Translations under genes and position numbers: made by a program
Origin: Methylobacterium sp. 2A
GTDB lineage: Bacteria; Pseudomonadota; Alphaproteobacteria; Rhizobiales; Beijerinckiaceae
Assembly: GCF_009806555.1 (NCBI RefSeq)
Contig: NZ_VUOK01000040.1
Location: 62,001-126,000 of the forward strand
DNA: 64,000 nucleotides
Direction of reading: 5' to 3'
Notes under the pieces: generated by a model
Told to the model about the DNA's origin: nothing
What the model saw: the letters and a program-made list of their open reading frames with translations, nothing else
Databases searched by the model: none
Part shown: in pieces, positions 15,659-24,152 of the stretch
Numbering within the stretch: position 1 is the stretch's first letter
Layout of the letters: the number at the start of each line of letters is the position of its first letter

Positions 15659-16942
15659 ATGTCCGACCGACCGATCGCCTTTGACCTCACGCGCCTCGTC
15701 ACGCGTCTGCGCCACGCCAGCCCGTCCGGCATCGATCGCGTCGACCTCGCCTATGCCCGCACCTTCCTGGGGGGCACCCGCAGCGGCGTCGGCGTCGTCT
15801 CGACGGCGTTCGGGCCGCGGATCCTCGATCGGGATCAGGCGCTCGCGATCGTCGAGGCGGTGGCGGCCGGCTGGGTCGAGGACCGGGGGGCGCCCGACGA
15901 CCCGGTCTACCGCCAGCTGGCGTCGCGCTGCGGCGCGACCCCGCTCGCACCCGCAGCCGACGCCCCGGCTCCGCGGACCGGCACCGGCGCACGGCGCCGG
16001 ATCCAGGCCCGGACGGCGGCCGGGATCGCCTTGCGCGGCGGTCCGGTCGCGGCCCTCCCCCGGGACGCGCTCTATCTCCACACGTCGCATCTGCGACTCG
16101 ACGACCCCCGGCGCTTCGACTGGCTCTACACCCGCCGGGACGTGCGCGCCGCGTTCTTCGTCCACGATCTGATCCCGATCACACACCCCGAATATGGCCG
16201 CGCCGGCGAGGCTGAGCGGCACCGGGCGCGCCTGCGCACGATCGGGCGTCACGCCGCCGCCATCCTCGTGAACTCGGCCGATACCGGACACCGCACCCTC
16301 GAGCATCTGGCCGCCGACGGGTTCGGCCGGCCGCCGGTGGCGGTGGGCCATCTCGGGGTCGAGCCCGCCTTCGGTCGCGCCGGGCCGCGCTTCGAGCCCG
16401 ACAGGCCGACCTTCCTGGTCTGCGGCACGATCGAGTCGCGCAAGAACCACCTGCTCCTGTTCCAGATCTGGCGGCACCTCGCCGAGCGTCACGGGGCCGC
16501 AACGCCCCGGCTGATCGTCGTCGGTCGCCGGGGCTGGGAGGCCGAGAGCGCCATCGACATGCTGGAGCGGTGCCCGGGCGTGCGCGCCCACACGATCGAG
16601 GCGACAGGCCTGTCCACGCACGGCCTCGCCGCGCTGATGAGGAGCTGCACCGCGCTGCTGATGCCGTCCTTCACGGAGGGCTACGGGATTCCGCTGGTGG
16701 AGGCTGCGGCCTCCGGATTGCCGGTCGTGGCCTCCGACATCGCTGTCCATCGGGAGATCGCCGCGGGGTTCGCCCTGTTCCGGGATCCGCTCGATGGCCC
16801 GGGCTGGATCGAGGCGATCGAGGCGCTCTCCCGTCCCGCCGCGCCGCTGCGCCGCGACCTCGCCGGCCGCCTCGACGGATACCAGCCGCCGACCTGGGCG
16901 ACCCATTTCGAGGCCGTGGGACCGATCCTCGCGGCGCTCTGA
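15659..16942 (+). CDS. Glycosyltransferase family 1/4 protein
   Basis: A 427-residue GT-B glycosyltransferase. The N-terminal half contains GIDRVDLAYAR and FFVHDLIPITHPEY, a pattern common in mannosyltransferase-like GT4 proteins. The C-terminal half has FLVCGTIESRKNHLLL and the donor-binding E-x7-E motif in FTEGYGIPLVEAAASGLPVV. No signal or membrane segment is seen, so it acts at the cytoplasmic face of the membrane. It lies after tRNA-Pro in the direction opposite to the first glycosyltransferase and probably adds another residue to a surface glycan. Confidence 0.86.
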   Translation: MSDRPIAFDLTRLVTRLRHASPSGIDRVDLAYARTFLGGTRSGVGVVSTAFGPRILDRDQALAIVEAVAAGWVEDRGAPDDPVYRQLASRCGATPLAPAADAPAPRTGTGARRRIQARTAAGIALRGGPVAALPRDALYLHTSHLRLDDPRRFDWLYTRRDVRAAFFVHDLIPITHPEYGRAGEAERHRARLRTIGRHAAAILVNSADTGHRTLEHLAADGFGRPPVAVGHLGVEPAFGRAGPRFEPDRPTFLVCGTIESRKNHLLLFQIWRHLAERHGAATPRLIVVGRRGWEAESAIDMLERCPGVRAHTIEATGLSTHGLAALMRSCTALLMPSFTEGYGIPLVEAAASGLPVVASDIAVHREIAAGFALFRDPLDGPGWIEAIEALSRPAAPLRRDLAGRLDGYQPPTWATHFEAVGPILAAL

Positions 16943-17058
16943 GGGGGACCACGCTTCGCAAGCCGGCCGCGCCGAGTTGCACGCGCCCGGCCTGATGAAT
17001 ATGCAAAAGCGTCAGTCAGACAGGCTGATGAATCTCGGGCGGAACGGAGATCCTGCCG

Positions 17059-17379
17059 ATGCAGGTGGTCGACCTCGATCGCGATGCGGTCAAGCGCGGG
17101 CTTGACGATGGCTCGATGCTGGTCATTGATGTGCGAGAGGCCCACGAATACAGCGCCGGACATATTCCGGGCGCCGTCTCGCACCCGCTCTCCGGCTTCG
17201 ATCCGCAGGCCGTGGCCGCCCTCGTGGCCGAGGATGGGCGGCAACCCGTCTTCTCGTGTGCCTCCGGGGTCCGATCCGTCCACGCGCTGATGGCGGCGCA
17301 GCAGGCCGGCCTCGACATCACGCGCCATTACAAGGGCGGCTTCAAGGATTGGTACGGCGCGGGCGAGCCCATCGAATAG
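17059..17379 (+). CDS. Rhodanese-like domain protein
   Basis: A 106-residue single-domain rhodanese. VIDVREAHEYSAGHIPGA (22-39) is the typical CH2A region, and the active-site loop is CASGVRS with C67 as persulfide carrier. YKGGFKDWYGAGEP closes the fold. It probably transfers sulfane sulfur to cyanide or a thiol acceptor in the cytoplasm. A GGAG site lies before ATG 17059. It ends 143 bases before the RND adaptor, in the same direction, but no functional link is evident. Confidence 0.9.
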   Translation: MQVVDLDRDAVKRGLDDGSMLVIDVREAHEYSAGHIPGAVSHPLSGFDPQAVAALVAEDGRQPVFSCASGVRSVHALMAAQQAGLDITRHYKGGFKDWYGAGEPIE

Positions 17380-17522
17380 ACCCCCGGATCGTCCGACCCG
17401 ATCGGCCGTCATGTGCGCTGGCGCACAAGCAAGAGCGTTGCGCGCAGGTTACGGCGCGCTCGCGGCGGAACTATCGTCAAGCTCGGCGCGACCTTCGGTC
17501 GGCCAATGGACAGCAGGACCCG

Positions 17523-18677
17523 ATGCACAGCCGGCTTCCCAGCCTCCTCACCGTGCTCTCCGGACTGGCCGTCGGCCTCGCCGCGGGGCCGCTCGCGACG
17601 CCCGCCGACGCCCAGGCCCCGGGCGGTCCGCCACCCAAGGTCACGGTGGCCAAGCCCGTCGTGCGTCAGATCGTCGAGCAGGACCAGTATACTGGCCGCT
17701 TCAACGCGATCGAATACGTCGAGGTTCGCGCCCGCGTCACCGGCTACCTGGAGAAGATCAACTTCATTGACGGGCAGACGGTGAAGAAGGGCGACGTCCT
17801 GTTCATCATCGACCGGCGGCCCTACAAGGCGGCCCTGGAGCAGGCGCAGGCGGCCCTGGCCTCTGCCAAGGCGCGGCAATCCTTCTCGCAGACGGACCTG
17901 GAGCGCGCGCAGACCCTGTCCCGCAGCGGCAACATCTCCGAGCAGGTCACCGACCAGCGCCGGCAGGCCTCGCAGACGGCCCAGGCCGATGTCGACAGCG
18001 CCCAGGCCGCCCTCAACAATGCCCAGTTGAACTACGACTTCAGCGAGGTGAAGGCGCCGATCAACGGCCGGATCAGCCAGCGTCTCGTCACCGAGGGCAA
18101 CATCGTCAGTGCCGACCAGACGATGCTGACCACGATTGTCTCCCTCGACCCGATCTATTTCAGCTTCACGGTCGACGAGAAGTCGTTCCTGAAATACCAG
18201 AGCAGCCTCGGCATCGGCATGGGGGAGACCCAGCGGGGCAAGGGCGTGCCGATCCTGATCGCGCTCTCCGGCGAGGCGAAGCCGACCCGCAAGGGCACCC
18301 TCGACTTCGTCGATAACCGCGTCGACAACGCCACCGGCACGATCCTGCTGCGGGCGACGGTCCCGAACGCCGACCTGTTCATCAAGCCGGGCCTGTTCGG
18401 CATCGTCTCGATGCCGGCGACCAAGCCGTACCAGGGCGTCCTGCTCCCCGACGAGGCGGTCGCCGCCAACCAGGACAAGCGGATCGTCTACCTGCTCGGC
18501 GCCGACAACGTGATCCAGCAGAAGGACGTGCAGCTCGGGCCGAAGGTCGACGGATACCGGGTGATCCAGTCGGGGCTGAAGGGCGACGAGATGGTGGTCG
18601 TCAACGGGCTCTCGCGGGTCCGGCCGGGCGCGAAGGTGACGCCCGAGACCATCGAGCTGCCCCCGAGCAAGACGTGA
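17523..18677 (+). CDS. RND efflux periplasmic adaptor subunit
   Basis: A 384-residue membrane-fusion protein of the AcrA/MexA type. It has a Sec signal ending PADA-QAPGG near residue 30. The first lipoyl half is IEYVEVRARVTGYLEKINF with GQTVKKGDVLFIID, followed by a coiled-coil hairpin (about 100-165). The second lipoyl half is YDFSEVKAPINGRISQR, followed by beta-barrel and membrane-proximal domains. It links the inner-membrane pump to an outer-membrane channel. ATG 17523 gives the signal peptide; upstream sequence in frame is not protein-like. The pump gene follows 107 bases later. No outer-membrane channel or repressor gene is adjacent. Confidence 0.93.
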   Translation: MHSRLPSLLTVLSGLAVGLAAGPLATPADAQAPGGPPPKVTVAKPVVRQIVEQDQYTGRFNAIEYVEVRARVTGYLEKINFIDGQTVKKGDVLFIIDRRPYKAALEQAQAALASAKARQSFSQTDLERAQTLSRSGNISEQVTDQRRQASQTAQADVDSAQAALNNAQLNYDFSEVKAPINGRISQRLVTEGNIVSADQTMLTTIVSLDPIYFSFTVDEKSFLKYQSSLGIGMGETQRGKGVPILIALSGEAKPTRKGTLDFVDNRVDNATGTILLRATVPNADLFIKPGLFGIVSMPATKPYQGVLLPDEAVAANQDKRIVYLLGADNVIQQKDVQLGPKVDGYRVIQSGLKGDEMVVVNGLSRVRPGAKVTPETIELPPSKT

Positions 18678-18784
18678 GCCGGACCGGCTCGCCACGACGG
18701 CCTTCGCGCGCGCCCTGGGGCGCGCCCCGCACCGACGACGCAGGGCCCCGACCGGGTGACCGGCGGGCCTCAGAGGTTTGACCG

Positions 18785-21700
18785 ATGCGTTTCGCCCATT
18801 TCTTCGTCGACAGACCGATCTTCGCGTCCGTCACGTCGATCGTGTTCCTGATCCTCGGCTTCGTGGCCTACGAGAGCCTGCCGGTCTCGCAATATCCCGA
18901 GATCGTGCCGCCGACCGTGACGGTGCGCGCCTCCTATCCGGGGGCCAACGCCGAGACGGTGGCGGCCACGATCGCGACGCCGATCGAGCAGGAGGTCAAC
19001 GGCGTCGACAACATGCTCTACATGACGTCGTTGTCGACCAACGACGGCAACATGCTGCTGACCGTGACCTTCAAGGTCGGCACCAACCTCGATATCGCGA
19101 ACGTGCTGGTGCAGAACCGGCTCTCGGTGGCGCAGCCCCGCCTGCCGCCCGACGTGCGCAACCTCGGCGTCACGGTGCGCAAGGCCTCGCCCGACCTGAT
19201 GCTGGTCGTGCACCTGCTCTCGCCGAACAAGACCTACGACCAGAACTATCTGGCCAACTACATCTATCTGAACATCCGCGACGAGCTGCTGCGCCTCGAC
19301 GGCGTCGGCGACATCACGATCTTCGGCGGTAACGAGTACGCCGAGCGCATCTGGGTCGATCCCAACAAGCTCGCCGCCTACGGCCTCTCGGTCACCGACG
19401 TCACCACCGCGCTGCAGGAGCAGAACGTGCAGGTGGCGGCCGGCCAGCTGAACGGCCCGCCCGCCGCCAGGGGCGAGGCGTTCCAGCTCGTCGTGCAGTC
19501 GCAGGCGCGGTTCAAGACGCCCGAGCAGTTCGCCGAGGTGATCATCAAGGCGCAGGACGGACGCCTCGTGCGGGTGAAGGACATCGCCCGCGTCGAGATG
19601 GGCCAGAAGGACTACACGACCAACTCGTTCCTCAACGACACCCCCGCGGTGGGCATCGGCGCGTTCCAGCGGCCGGGCACCAACGCGCTCGACGCAGCGG
19701 CGTCGGTCAGGAAGGTGATGGAGGAGGTCAAGAAGAACTTCCCGCCGGACGTCGAGTACCGCATCGCGTACAATCCGACGGAGTTCATCGAGGAATCGAT
19801 CCACGAGGTCTACAAGACCCTGTTCGAGGCGGTCGGCCTCGTGGTCATCGTGGTTCTGGTCTTCCTGCAGAGCTGGCGCACGGCGCTGATCCCGGTGATC
19901 GCGATCCCCGTGTCGCTCATCGGCACCTTCGCGGCGATGGCGGGGTTCGGCTTCTCGCTCAACAACCTGACCCTGTTCGGGCTGGTGCTCGCCATCGGTA
20001 TCGTGGTCGACGACGCGATCGTGGTGGTGGAGAACGTCGAGCGCAACATGGCCGAGGGCCTGTCGCCGGGCGACGCCGCGCACAAGACCATGGATGAGGT
20101 CGGCGGCGCGGTCATCGCGATCGCGCTGGTTCTGGCCGCGGTGTTCGTGCCGACCGCGTTCATCCCGGGCATCTCGGGCCAGTTCTACAAGCAGTTCGCG
20201 CTCACCATCGCGGCCTCGACGCTGATCTCGGCCTTCAACTCGCTCACCCTGTCGCCGGCGCTGTGTAAGCTGCTGCTGGTGCCGCACCATGCCCGCAAGG
20301 AGCCGAAGTTCTTCCTGACGCGGTTCATCAACTGGCTGGCGAACGGCTTCAACCGCGCCTTCGATGCGACCTCGAACGCCTACGGCCGGGTCATCCGGGT
20401 CCTGACCGGCGGGATCGTCGGGCTCGGCGTGATGCTGCTGGTCTACGCCGCGGTGATCGCCGGGACGCTGCACCTCGCGCGGACGACGCCGACGGGCTTC
20501 ATCCCGGATCAGGACCAGGGATACCTGATCGGCGTCGTCCAGCTGCCCTCCGGCGCATCGCTCGACCGCACGACGGACGTGATCCTGCGCGCCGCCAAGC
20601 AGGCCCGCACGGTCGACGGCGTCGCCAATGCGGTGATCATCGCGGGCTTCGATGGCGCGACCTTCACCAACACCACCAATGCCGGCGTGATGTTCCTGAC
20701 CCTCAAGGGCGCGAAGGAGCGGGCGGAAACCGGCCGGAGCGCGGCCGTGATTACCGGCGACGTGCTGAAGGCCACCTCCGACATCCAGGAGGCCCGGGTC
20801 ATCGTCATCCCACCGCCGCCGGTCCGCGGCCTCGGCAACGGTGGCGGCTTCAAGATGCAGATCGAGAGCCGCCAATCCTCCGATATCGGGCCGCTGATGG
20901 CCGCCGCCGGACAGGTGATCGGTCAGGCGAACCAGAGCGCGGACGTGCAGCGCGTCTTCACGACCTTCGACAACTCGACGCCGCAGCTCTTCCTCGACAT
21001 CGACCGCACCATCGCGCAGATGCTGAACGTGCCGCTGGCCAACGTGTTCTCGTCGGTCCAGGCGGATCTCGGCGGCACCTACGTCAACGACTTCAACACG
21101 CTGGGCCGCATCTATCAGGTGCGTCTGCAGGGCGACGCGGCGTTCCGCACGTCGATCCAGGACATCTCGCAGATCAAGGTGCGCTCCTCCACCGGCGCGC
21201 TGGTGCCGATGGGCACGCTCGCCTCGGTGCGGGACGTCACCGGGCCGCAGATCGTGCAGCGGTTCAACCTGTACTACTCGGTCCCGGTCCAGGGCGTGGC
21301 CAAGCCCGGCATCTCGACCGGTCAGGCGCTCGATGCCATGGAGGAGATCGCCAAGAAGAACCTGCCCGCGGGCTATTCCTACGACTGGACCGAGATCGCC
21401 TACCAGCAGAAGGCGGCGAGCGGCACGGCGGGCGCGGTCTTCGCGCTGGGCGTGCTGCTGGTCTTCCTCGTGCTCGCGGCGCAGTACGAATCCTGGGCGC
21501 TGCCGCTCGCGATCCTGCTGGTGGTGCCGACCGGCGTGCTGGCGGCGCTGGCGGGCGTGCAGTTCCGGGGGCAGGACAACAACATCCTGACCCAGATCGG
21601 CCTGATCGTGCTCATCGGCTTGGCGGCCAAGAACGCGATCCTGATCGTGGAATTCGCCCACGACATCGAGCAGCGGGAGCACCGCGGCCCGGTCGAGGCG

Positions 21701-21982
21701 GCGGTGGAGGCCTGTCGCCTGCGCCTGCGCCCGATCCTGATGACCGCCTTCGCGTTCATCCTCGGCACGCTGCCGCTGGTCATCGCCACCGGCCCCGGCG
21801 CCGAGATGCGGCAGGCGCTGGGAACCGCGGTGTTCTTCGGGATGATCGGCGCGACCTTCTTCGGCCTGTTCCTGACGCCGGTCTTCTACGTGGTGATCCG
21901 CCACCTCTCGAACTGGCTCGGCCGGTTCCGGAAGAAGCACACCCACGGCGACCACGGAGACGCCGCGCCGGCCCACGGTTGA
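18785..21982 (+). CDS. RND multidrug efflux permease (HAE1 family)
   Basis: A 1065-residue inner-membrane pump of full family length. It starts MRFAHFFVDRPIFASV and has twelve membrane helices around two large periplasmic loops. The proton-relay acids are D409-D410 in IVVDDAIVVVENVER. Other marks are LPVSQYPEIVPP, SYPGANAETV, the docking-loop sequence RPGTNAL, and the C-terminal GLAAKNAILIVEFA. It exports drugs or other hydrophobic compounds by proton antiport as a trimer with the adaptor encoded upstream. The C-terminal tail is His-rich (KKHTHGDHGD). The outer-membrane partner must be encoded elsewhere. Confidence 0.95.
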   Translation: MRFAHFFVDRPIFASVTSIVFLILGFVAYESLPVSQYPEIVPPTVTVRASYPGANAETVAATIATPIEQEVNGVDNMLYMTSLSTNDGNMLLTVTFKVGTNLDIANVLVQNRLSVAQPRLPPDVRNLGVTVRKASPDLMLVVHLLSPNKTYDQNYLANYIYLNIRDELLRLDGVGDITIFGGNEYAERIWVDPNKLAAYGLSVTDVTTALQEQNVQVAAGQLNGPPAARGEAFQLVVQSQARFKTPEQFAEVIIKAQDGRLVRVKDIARVEMGQKDYTTNSFLNDTPAVGIGAFQRPGTNALDAAASVRKVMEEVKKNFPPDVEYRIAYNPTEFIEESIHEVYKTLFEAVGLVVIVVLVFLQSWRTALIPVIAIPVSLIGTFAAMAGFGFSLNNLTLFGLVLAIGIVVDDAIVVVENVERNMAEGLSPGDAAHKTMDEVGGAVIAIALVLAAVFVPTAFIPGISGQFYKQFALTIAASTLISAFNSLTLSPALCKLLLVPHHARKEPKFFLTRFINWLANGFNRAFDATSNAYGRVIRVLTGGIVGLGVMLLVYAAVIAGTLHLARTTPTGFIPDQDQGYLIGVVQLPSGASLDRTTDVILRAAKQARTVDGVANAVIIAGFDGATFTNTTNAGVMFLTLKGAKERAETGRSAAVITGDVLKATSDIQEARVIVIPPPPVRGLGNGGGFKMQIESRQSSDIGPLMAAAGQVIGQANQSADVQRVFTTFDNSTPQLFLDIDRTIAQMLNVPLANVFSSVQADLGGTYVNDFNTLGRIYQVRLQGDAAFRTSIQDISQIKVRSSTGALVPMGTLASVRDVTGPQIVQRFNLYYSVPVQGVAKPGISTGQALDAMEEIAKKNLPAGYSYDWTEIAYQQKAASGTAGAVFALGVLLVFLVLAAQYESWALPLAILLVVPTGVLAALAGVQFRGQDNNILTQIGLIVLIGLAAKNAILIVEFAHDIEQREHRGPVEAAVEACRLRLRPILMTAFAFILGTLPLVIATGPGAEMRQALGTAVFFGMIGATFFGLFLTPVFYVVIRHLSNWLGRFRKKHTHGDHGDAAPAHG

Positions 21983-22079
21983 CGCATCGCTTCGTGTCTT
22001 CGAAGCCGCGTTCGATCCGCGAGGATCGGGCGCGGCTTTCGCGCGACGGGGGGCCGCGCCCAGTGTAGAGGCTGGCGGC

Positions 22080-22589
22080 ATGCACGCCCTCGGCCGCCTG
22101 TTCCTCGGAGCCTTCGCCCTCATCGTCGCCGTTCCGGCGGGCTTCGCCGTCCTCGTGATGGCGCTTCTCGTCGATCCGGCCGCGCAGGCCTGGCTGACCG
22201 GCGGGGCGCTCGCGGGGCTCGACATGGCCCTGTCCGACCTCTCGGCCGGGCTGCCGCCGGAGGGGCTCGCCCTGTTCGTCGCCGGGCTCGCCCAGGCGTT
22301 GTTCGTGCTGCTGGTCGTGCCGCCGGCCCTGGTGGGATTTTCCGGCGAGATCCTCGGGCGGCGGGGCCTGCTGTGGTACGGCGCCGGCTGCGGCGCGCTG
22401 ACCGCCGCCCTCCCCTGGCTCACCCGCGGTGTCGTTCGGTCCAGCCGGGATCCGGGCCTCCTGGCCGCCGAAGCGCGGCTGACCCTGATCCTGTTCGTCA
22501 CCGGCGCGAGCGCCGGCCTCGTCTACTGGCTGATCGCCGGCCGCGGCGCCGGGCTCGCCCGGGACGATCGATCCGCCGGGGCTGCCTGA
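22080..22589 (+). CDS. Membrane protein of unknown function
   Basis: A 169-residue protein with about four hydrophobic segments: LGAFALIVAVPAGFAVLVMA, LALFVAGLAQALFVLLVVPP, a central WYGAGCGALTAAL stretch and LILFVTGASAGLVYWLIAG. No conserved functional motif was recognised. It lies 97 bases after the efflux pump and 76 bases before the PlsC-like gene, all on the same strand. Confidence 0.65.
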   Translation: MHALGRLFLGAFALIVAVPAGFAVLVMALLVDPAAQAWLTGGALAGLDMALSDLSAGLPPEGLALFVAGLAQALFVLLVVPPALVGFSGEILGRRGLLWYGAGCGALTAALPWLTRGVVRSSRDPGLLAAEARLTLILFVTGASAGLVYWLIAGRGAGLARDDRSAGAA

Positions 22590-22665
22590 AGCGCGCCGAC
22601 GCGCGTTGCGCTTGGCCGCGGGCGCCCGGCCGCGCTACAGGGAACCCGCCACGCCCCGGATTCCA

Positions 22666-23445
22666 ATGCTCGCCCTGCGCTCCCTCGCCTTCAACATCTG
22701 CTTCTATGCCGTCACGACGGTCCTGGCGGTCGCCGGCCTGCCGACGCTGATCTCCGGGCGGGCGGTGCTGCGGCTGGCGCGCCTGTGGGGGCGGATCACC
22801 CTCTGGCTTCTGGAGGCGGTCGCCGGCACCCGGGTCGAGTTCCGCGGCCTGGAGAACATCCCGCCGGGGCCGCTGCTGGTGGCGGCCAAGCACCAGTCGG
22901 CGCTGGAGACCCTCGCGCTCTGCACGGTGCTGCCGAACTTCGCCTACATCCTCAAGCGCGAGCTGCTCCTCATCCCGCTGATCGGCTGGTACCTGTCGCG
23001 CAGCGGCATGGTGGCGATCGACCGGTCCAAGGGCACGCGGGCCATGAGCCTGATGAACGCCGCCGCCGTGGAGGCGATTCGGCAGGGCCGCCAGCTGATC
23101 ATCTTCCCCGAAGGCACGCGGCGCCCGGTCGGGGCGGAGCCGGCCTACAAGCAGGGCCTGTCGCACCTCTACGCCGCTTTGCAGGTGCCCTGCCTGCCGG
23201 TCGCGCTGAACACGGGCCTGTTCTGGTCGCGCAACAGCCTCGTCCGCCGGCCGGGGACCGCGATCATCGAGTTCCTGCCGACCATCCCCCCCGGCCTGCC
23301 GCGGCAGGCGTTCCAGGCGCTGGCGCAGGAGCGCCTGGAGACCGCTTCGAACGCCCTGGTGGATGGCGGGGTCCAGGGCCTCGCTGCCGCCGGGCATCCC
23401 GTCCCGGCCGCCGACGCGCCGGCGACCGCCGCCCCCCGCCGCTGA
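22666..23445 (+). CDS. 1-acyl-sn-glycerol-3-phosphate acyltransferase-like protein
   Basis: A 259-residue PlsC-family protein that would acylate lysophosphatidic acid at the inner membrane. It has an N-terminal hydrophobic helix (about 5-28), block I KHQSALET (H76, with E81 in place of the usual Asp of the H-x4-D motif), block II GMVAIDRSKG, block III FPEGTRRP and block IV-like CLPVALNTG. The E variant is common in alphaproteobacterial members as far as I recall. ATG 22666 places the start immediately before the hydrophobic helix. The C-terminus is Ala/Pro-rich. Confidence 0.88.
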   Translation: MLALRSLAFNICFYAVTTVLAVAGLPTLISGRAVLRLARLWGRITLWLLEAVAGTRVEFRGLENIPPGPLLVAAKHQSALETLALCTVLPNFAYILKRELLLIPLIGWYLSRSGMVAIDRSKGTRAMSLMNAAAVEAIRQGRQLIIFPEGTRRPVGAEPAYKQGLSHLYAALQVPCLPVALNTGLFWSRNSLVRRPGTAIIEFLPTIPPGLPRQAFQALAQERLETASNALVDGGVQGLAAAGHPVPAADAPATAAPRR

Positions 23446-23528
23446 GGCCTGCGCGGGGCCGCCTGCCCGTCGTCCCGGCTTGTGGATAACGGGCATCATC
23501 CCCATCTCCTGTCTTAGGAACGTCGCCC

Positions 23529-23557
23529 TTGACGGCTGTGGATATCGCGGGTTAGGT
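23529..23557 (+). promoter_or_regulatory. Putative sigma-70 promoter overlapped by a LexA box
   Basis: TTGACG (23529-23534) and TTAGGT (23552-23557) are separated by 17 bases. The -10 match is weak. The site ends 2 bases before a GAAC-N7-GAAC element, so repressor bound there would cover the expected start of transcription. Confidence 0.4.
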
Positions 23558-23559
23558 TG

Positions 23560-23574
23560 GAACAAATGGCGAAC
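23560..23574 (+). promoter_or_regulatory. LexA-type SOS box, GAAC-N7-GAAC
   Basis: The sequence gaacaaatggcgaac is an exact GAAC-N7-GAAC direct repeat, the complement of the alphaproteobacterial LexA operator GTTC-N7-GTTC. It lies 66 bases before the GTG start of the next gene. The preceding gene ends upstream and no leftward gene starts here, so the small gene at 23641 is the natural target. Confidence 0.65.
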
Positions 23575-23640
23575 AGAAGAGCCCTGTCCTGGTCGGCCGC
23601 GCTCCGCGACCTGAAGGACGATCGCACCCGGAGGCAGGAT

Positions 23641-24012
23641 GTGCGTGAAGAACGTCTCAAGACGAATGCGGGTCTGCGCGGTGCTCCGGCACTCCCGCTT
23701 TCGGCGTGGCGCGGCCGCTCCGGCCGGCGCTACGTGGTCGGGGTTCATCCGGCCGGGGCCTTCGAACTCGACGCAATGGCGGAGGCCGTGGTGATCGCCG
23801 TGCGTCGCGACGAGACCGGCATCGCCGAGATGGTGTCGGTCGCCAGCGCGAAGGAGAGCCCGCGCGATCATCTCCGCCGGACCTGGCTGGACCGCGTCCG
23901 CCGCGGCGGCGCCACCGAGATGCACGTTCACCGCCTCGCCGACACCGAGGCCGAGCGGATGGCGATCGCGGACGATCTGAGGGTCGATACGGTGGAGCCG
24001 GCTCAGGTCTGA
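23641..24012 (+). CDS. Small protein of unknown function, probably SOS-controlled
   Basis: A 123-residue basic protein that I do not recognise. It begins MREERLKTNAGLRG, has a beta-type core RRYVVGVHPAG followed by AVVIAVRRDETGIAEMV, and a C-terminal half with TEMHVHRLADTEAERMAIA. No membrane segment or signal is seen. GTG 23641 is preceded by GGAGG at a 5-base distance. Upstream in-frame starts would fall inside the LexA box and are unlikely. If the operator is real, the gene is induced by DNA damage. It stands alone between the PlsC-like and DUF2125 genes. Confidence 0.68.
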   Translation: MREERLKTNAGLRGAPALPLSAWRGRSGRRYVVGVHPAGAFELDAMAEAVVIAVRRDETGIAEMVSVASAKESPRDHLRRTWLDRVRRGGATEMHVHRLADTEAERMAIADDLRVDTVEPAQV

Positions 24013-24152
24013 GCGGGCGGATGGCGGGCCGTTCCGCGCGGCTCGGAGCGTGCAGCGGTCGCCCCGGAGCGCGGCCGCCCCAGTTTCGCCCCTTGCGTGG
24101 CCTCATGGCGGGGCCGCGATGTCCCTGAGGGGATGACGGGGGAGCGGAACGC

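Noticed and set aside
18770..22501. A 1243-codon open frame on the minus strand opposite the RND pump
   Set aside because: The plus strand encodes a full-length, motif-complete RND permease. The antisense frame is Asp/Arg/His-rich low complexity, a by-product of GC-rich codon use.
23557..23640. Upstream start (TTG 23557 or ATG 23566) for the SOS-linked gene
   Set aside because: These codons lie inside the predicted operator and before the likely start of transcription. GTG 23641 has an ideal ribosome site.
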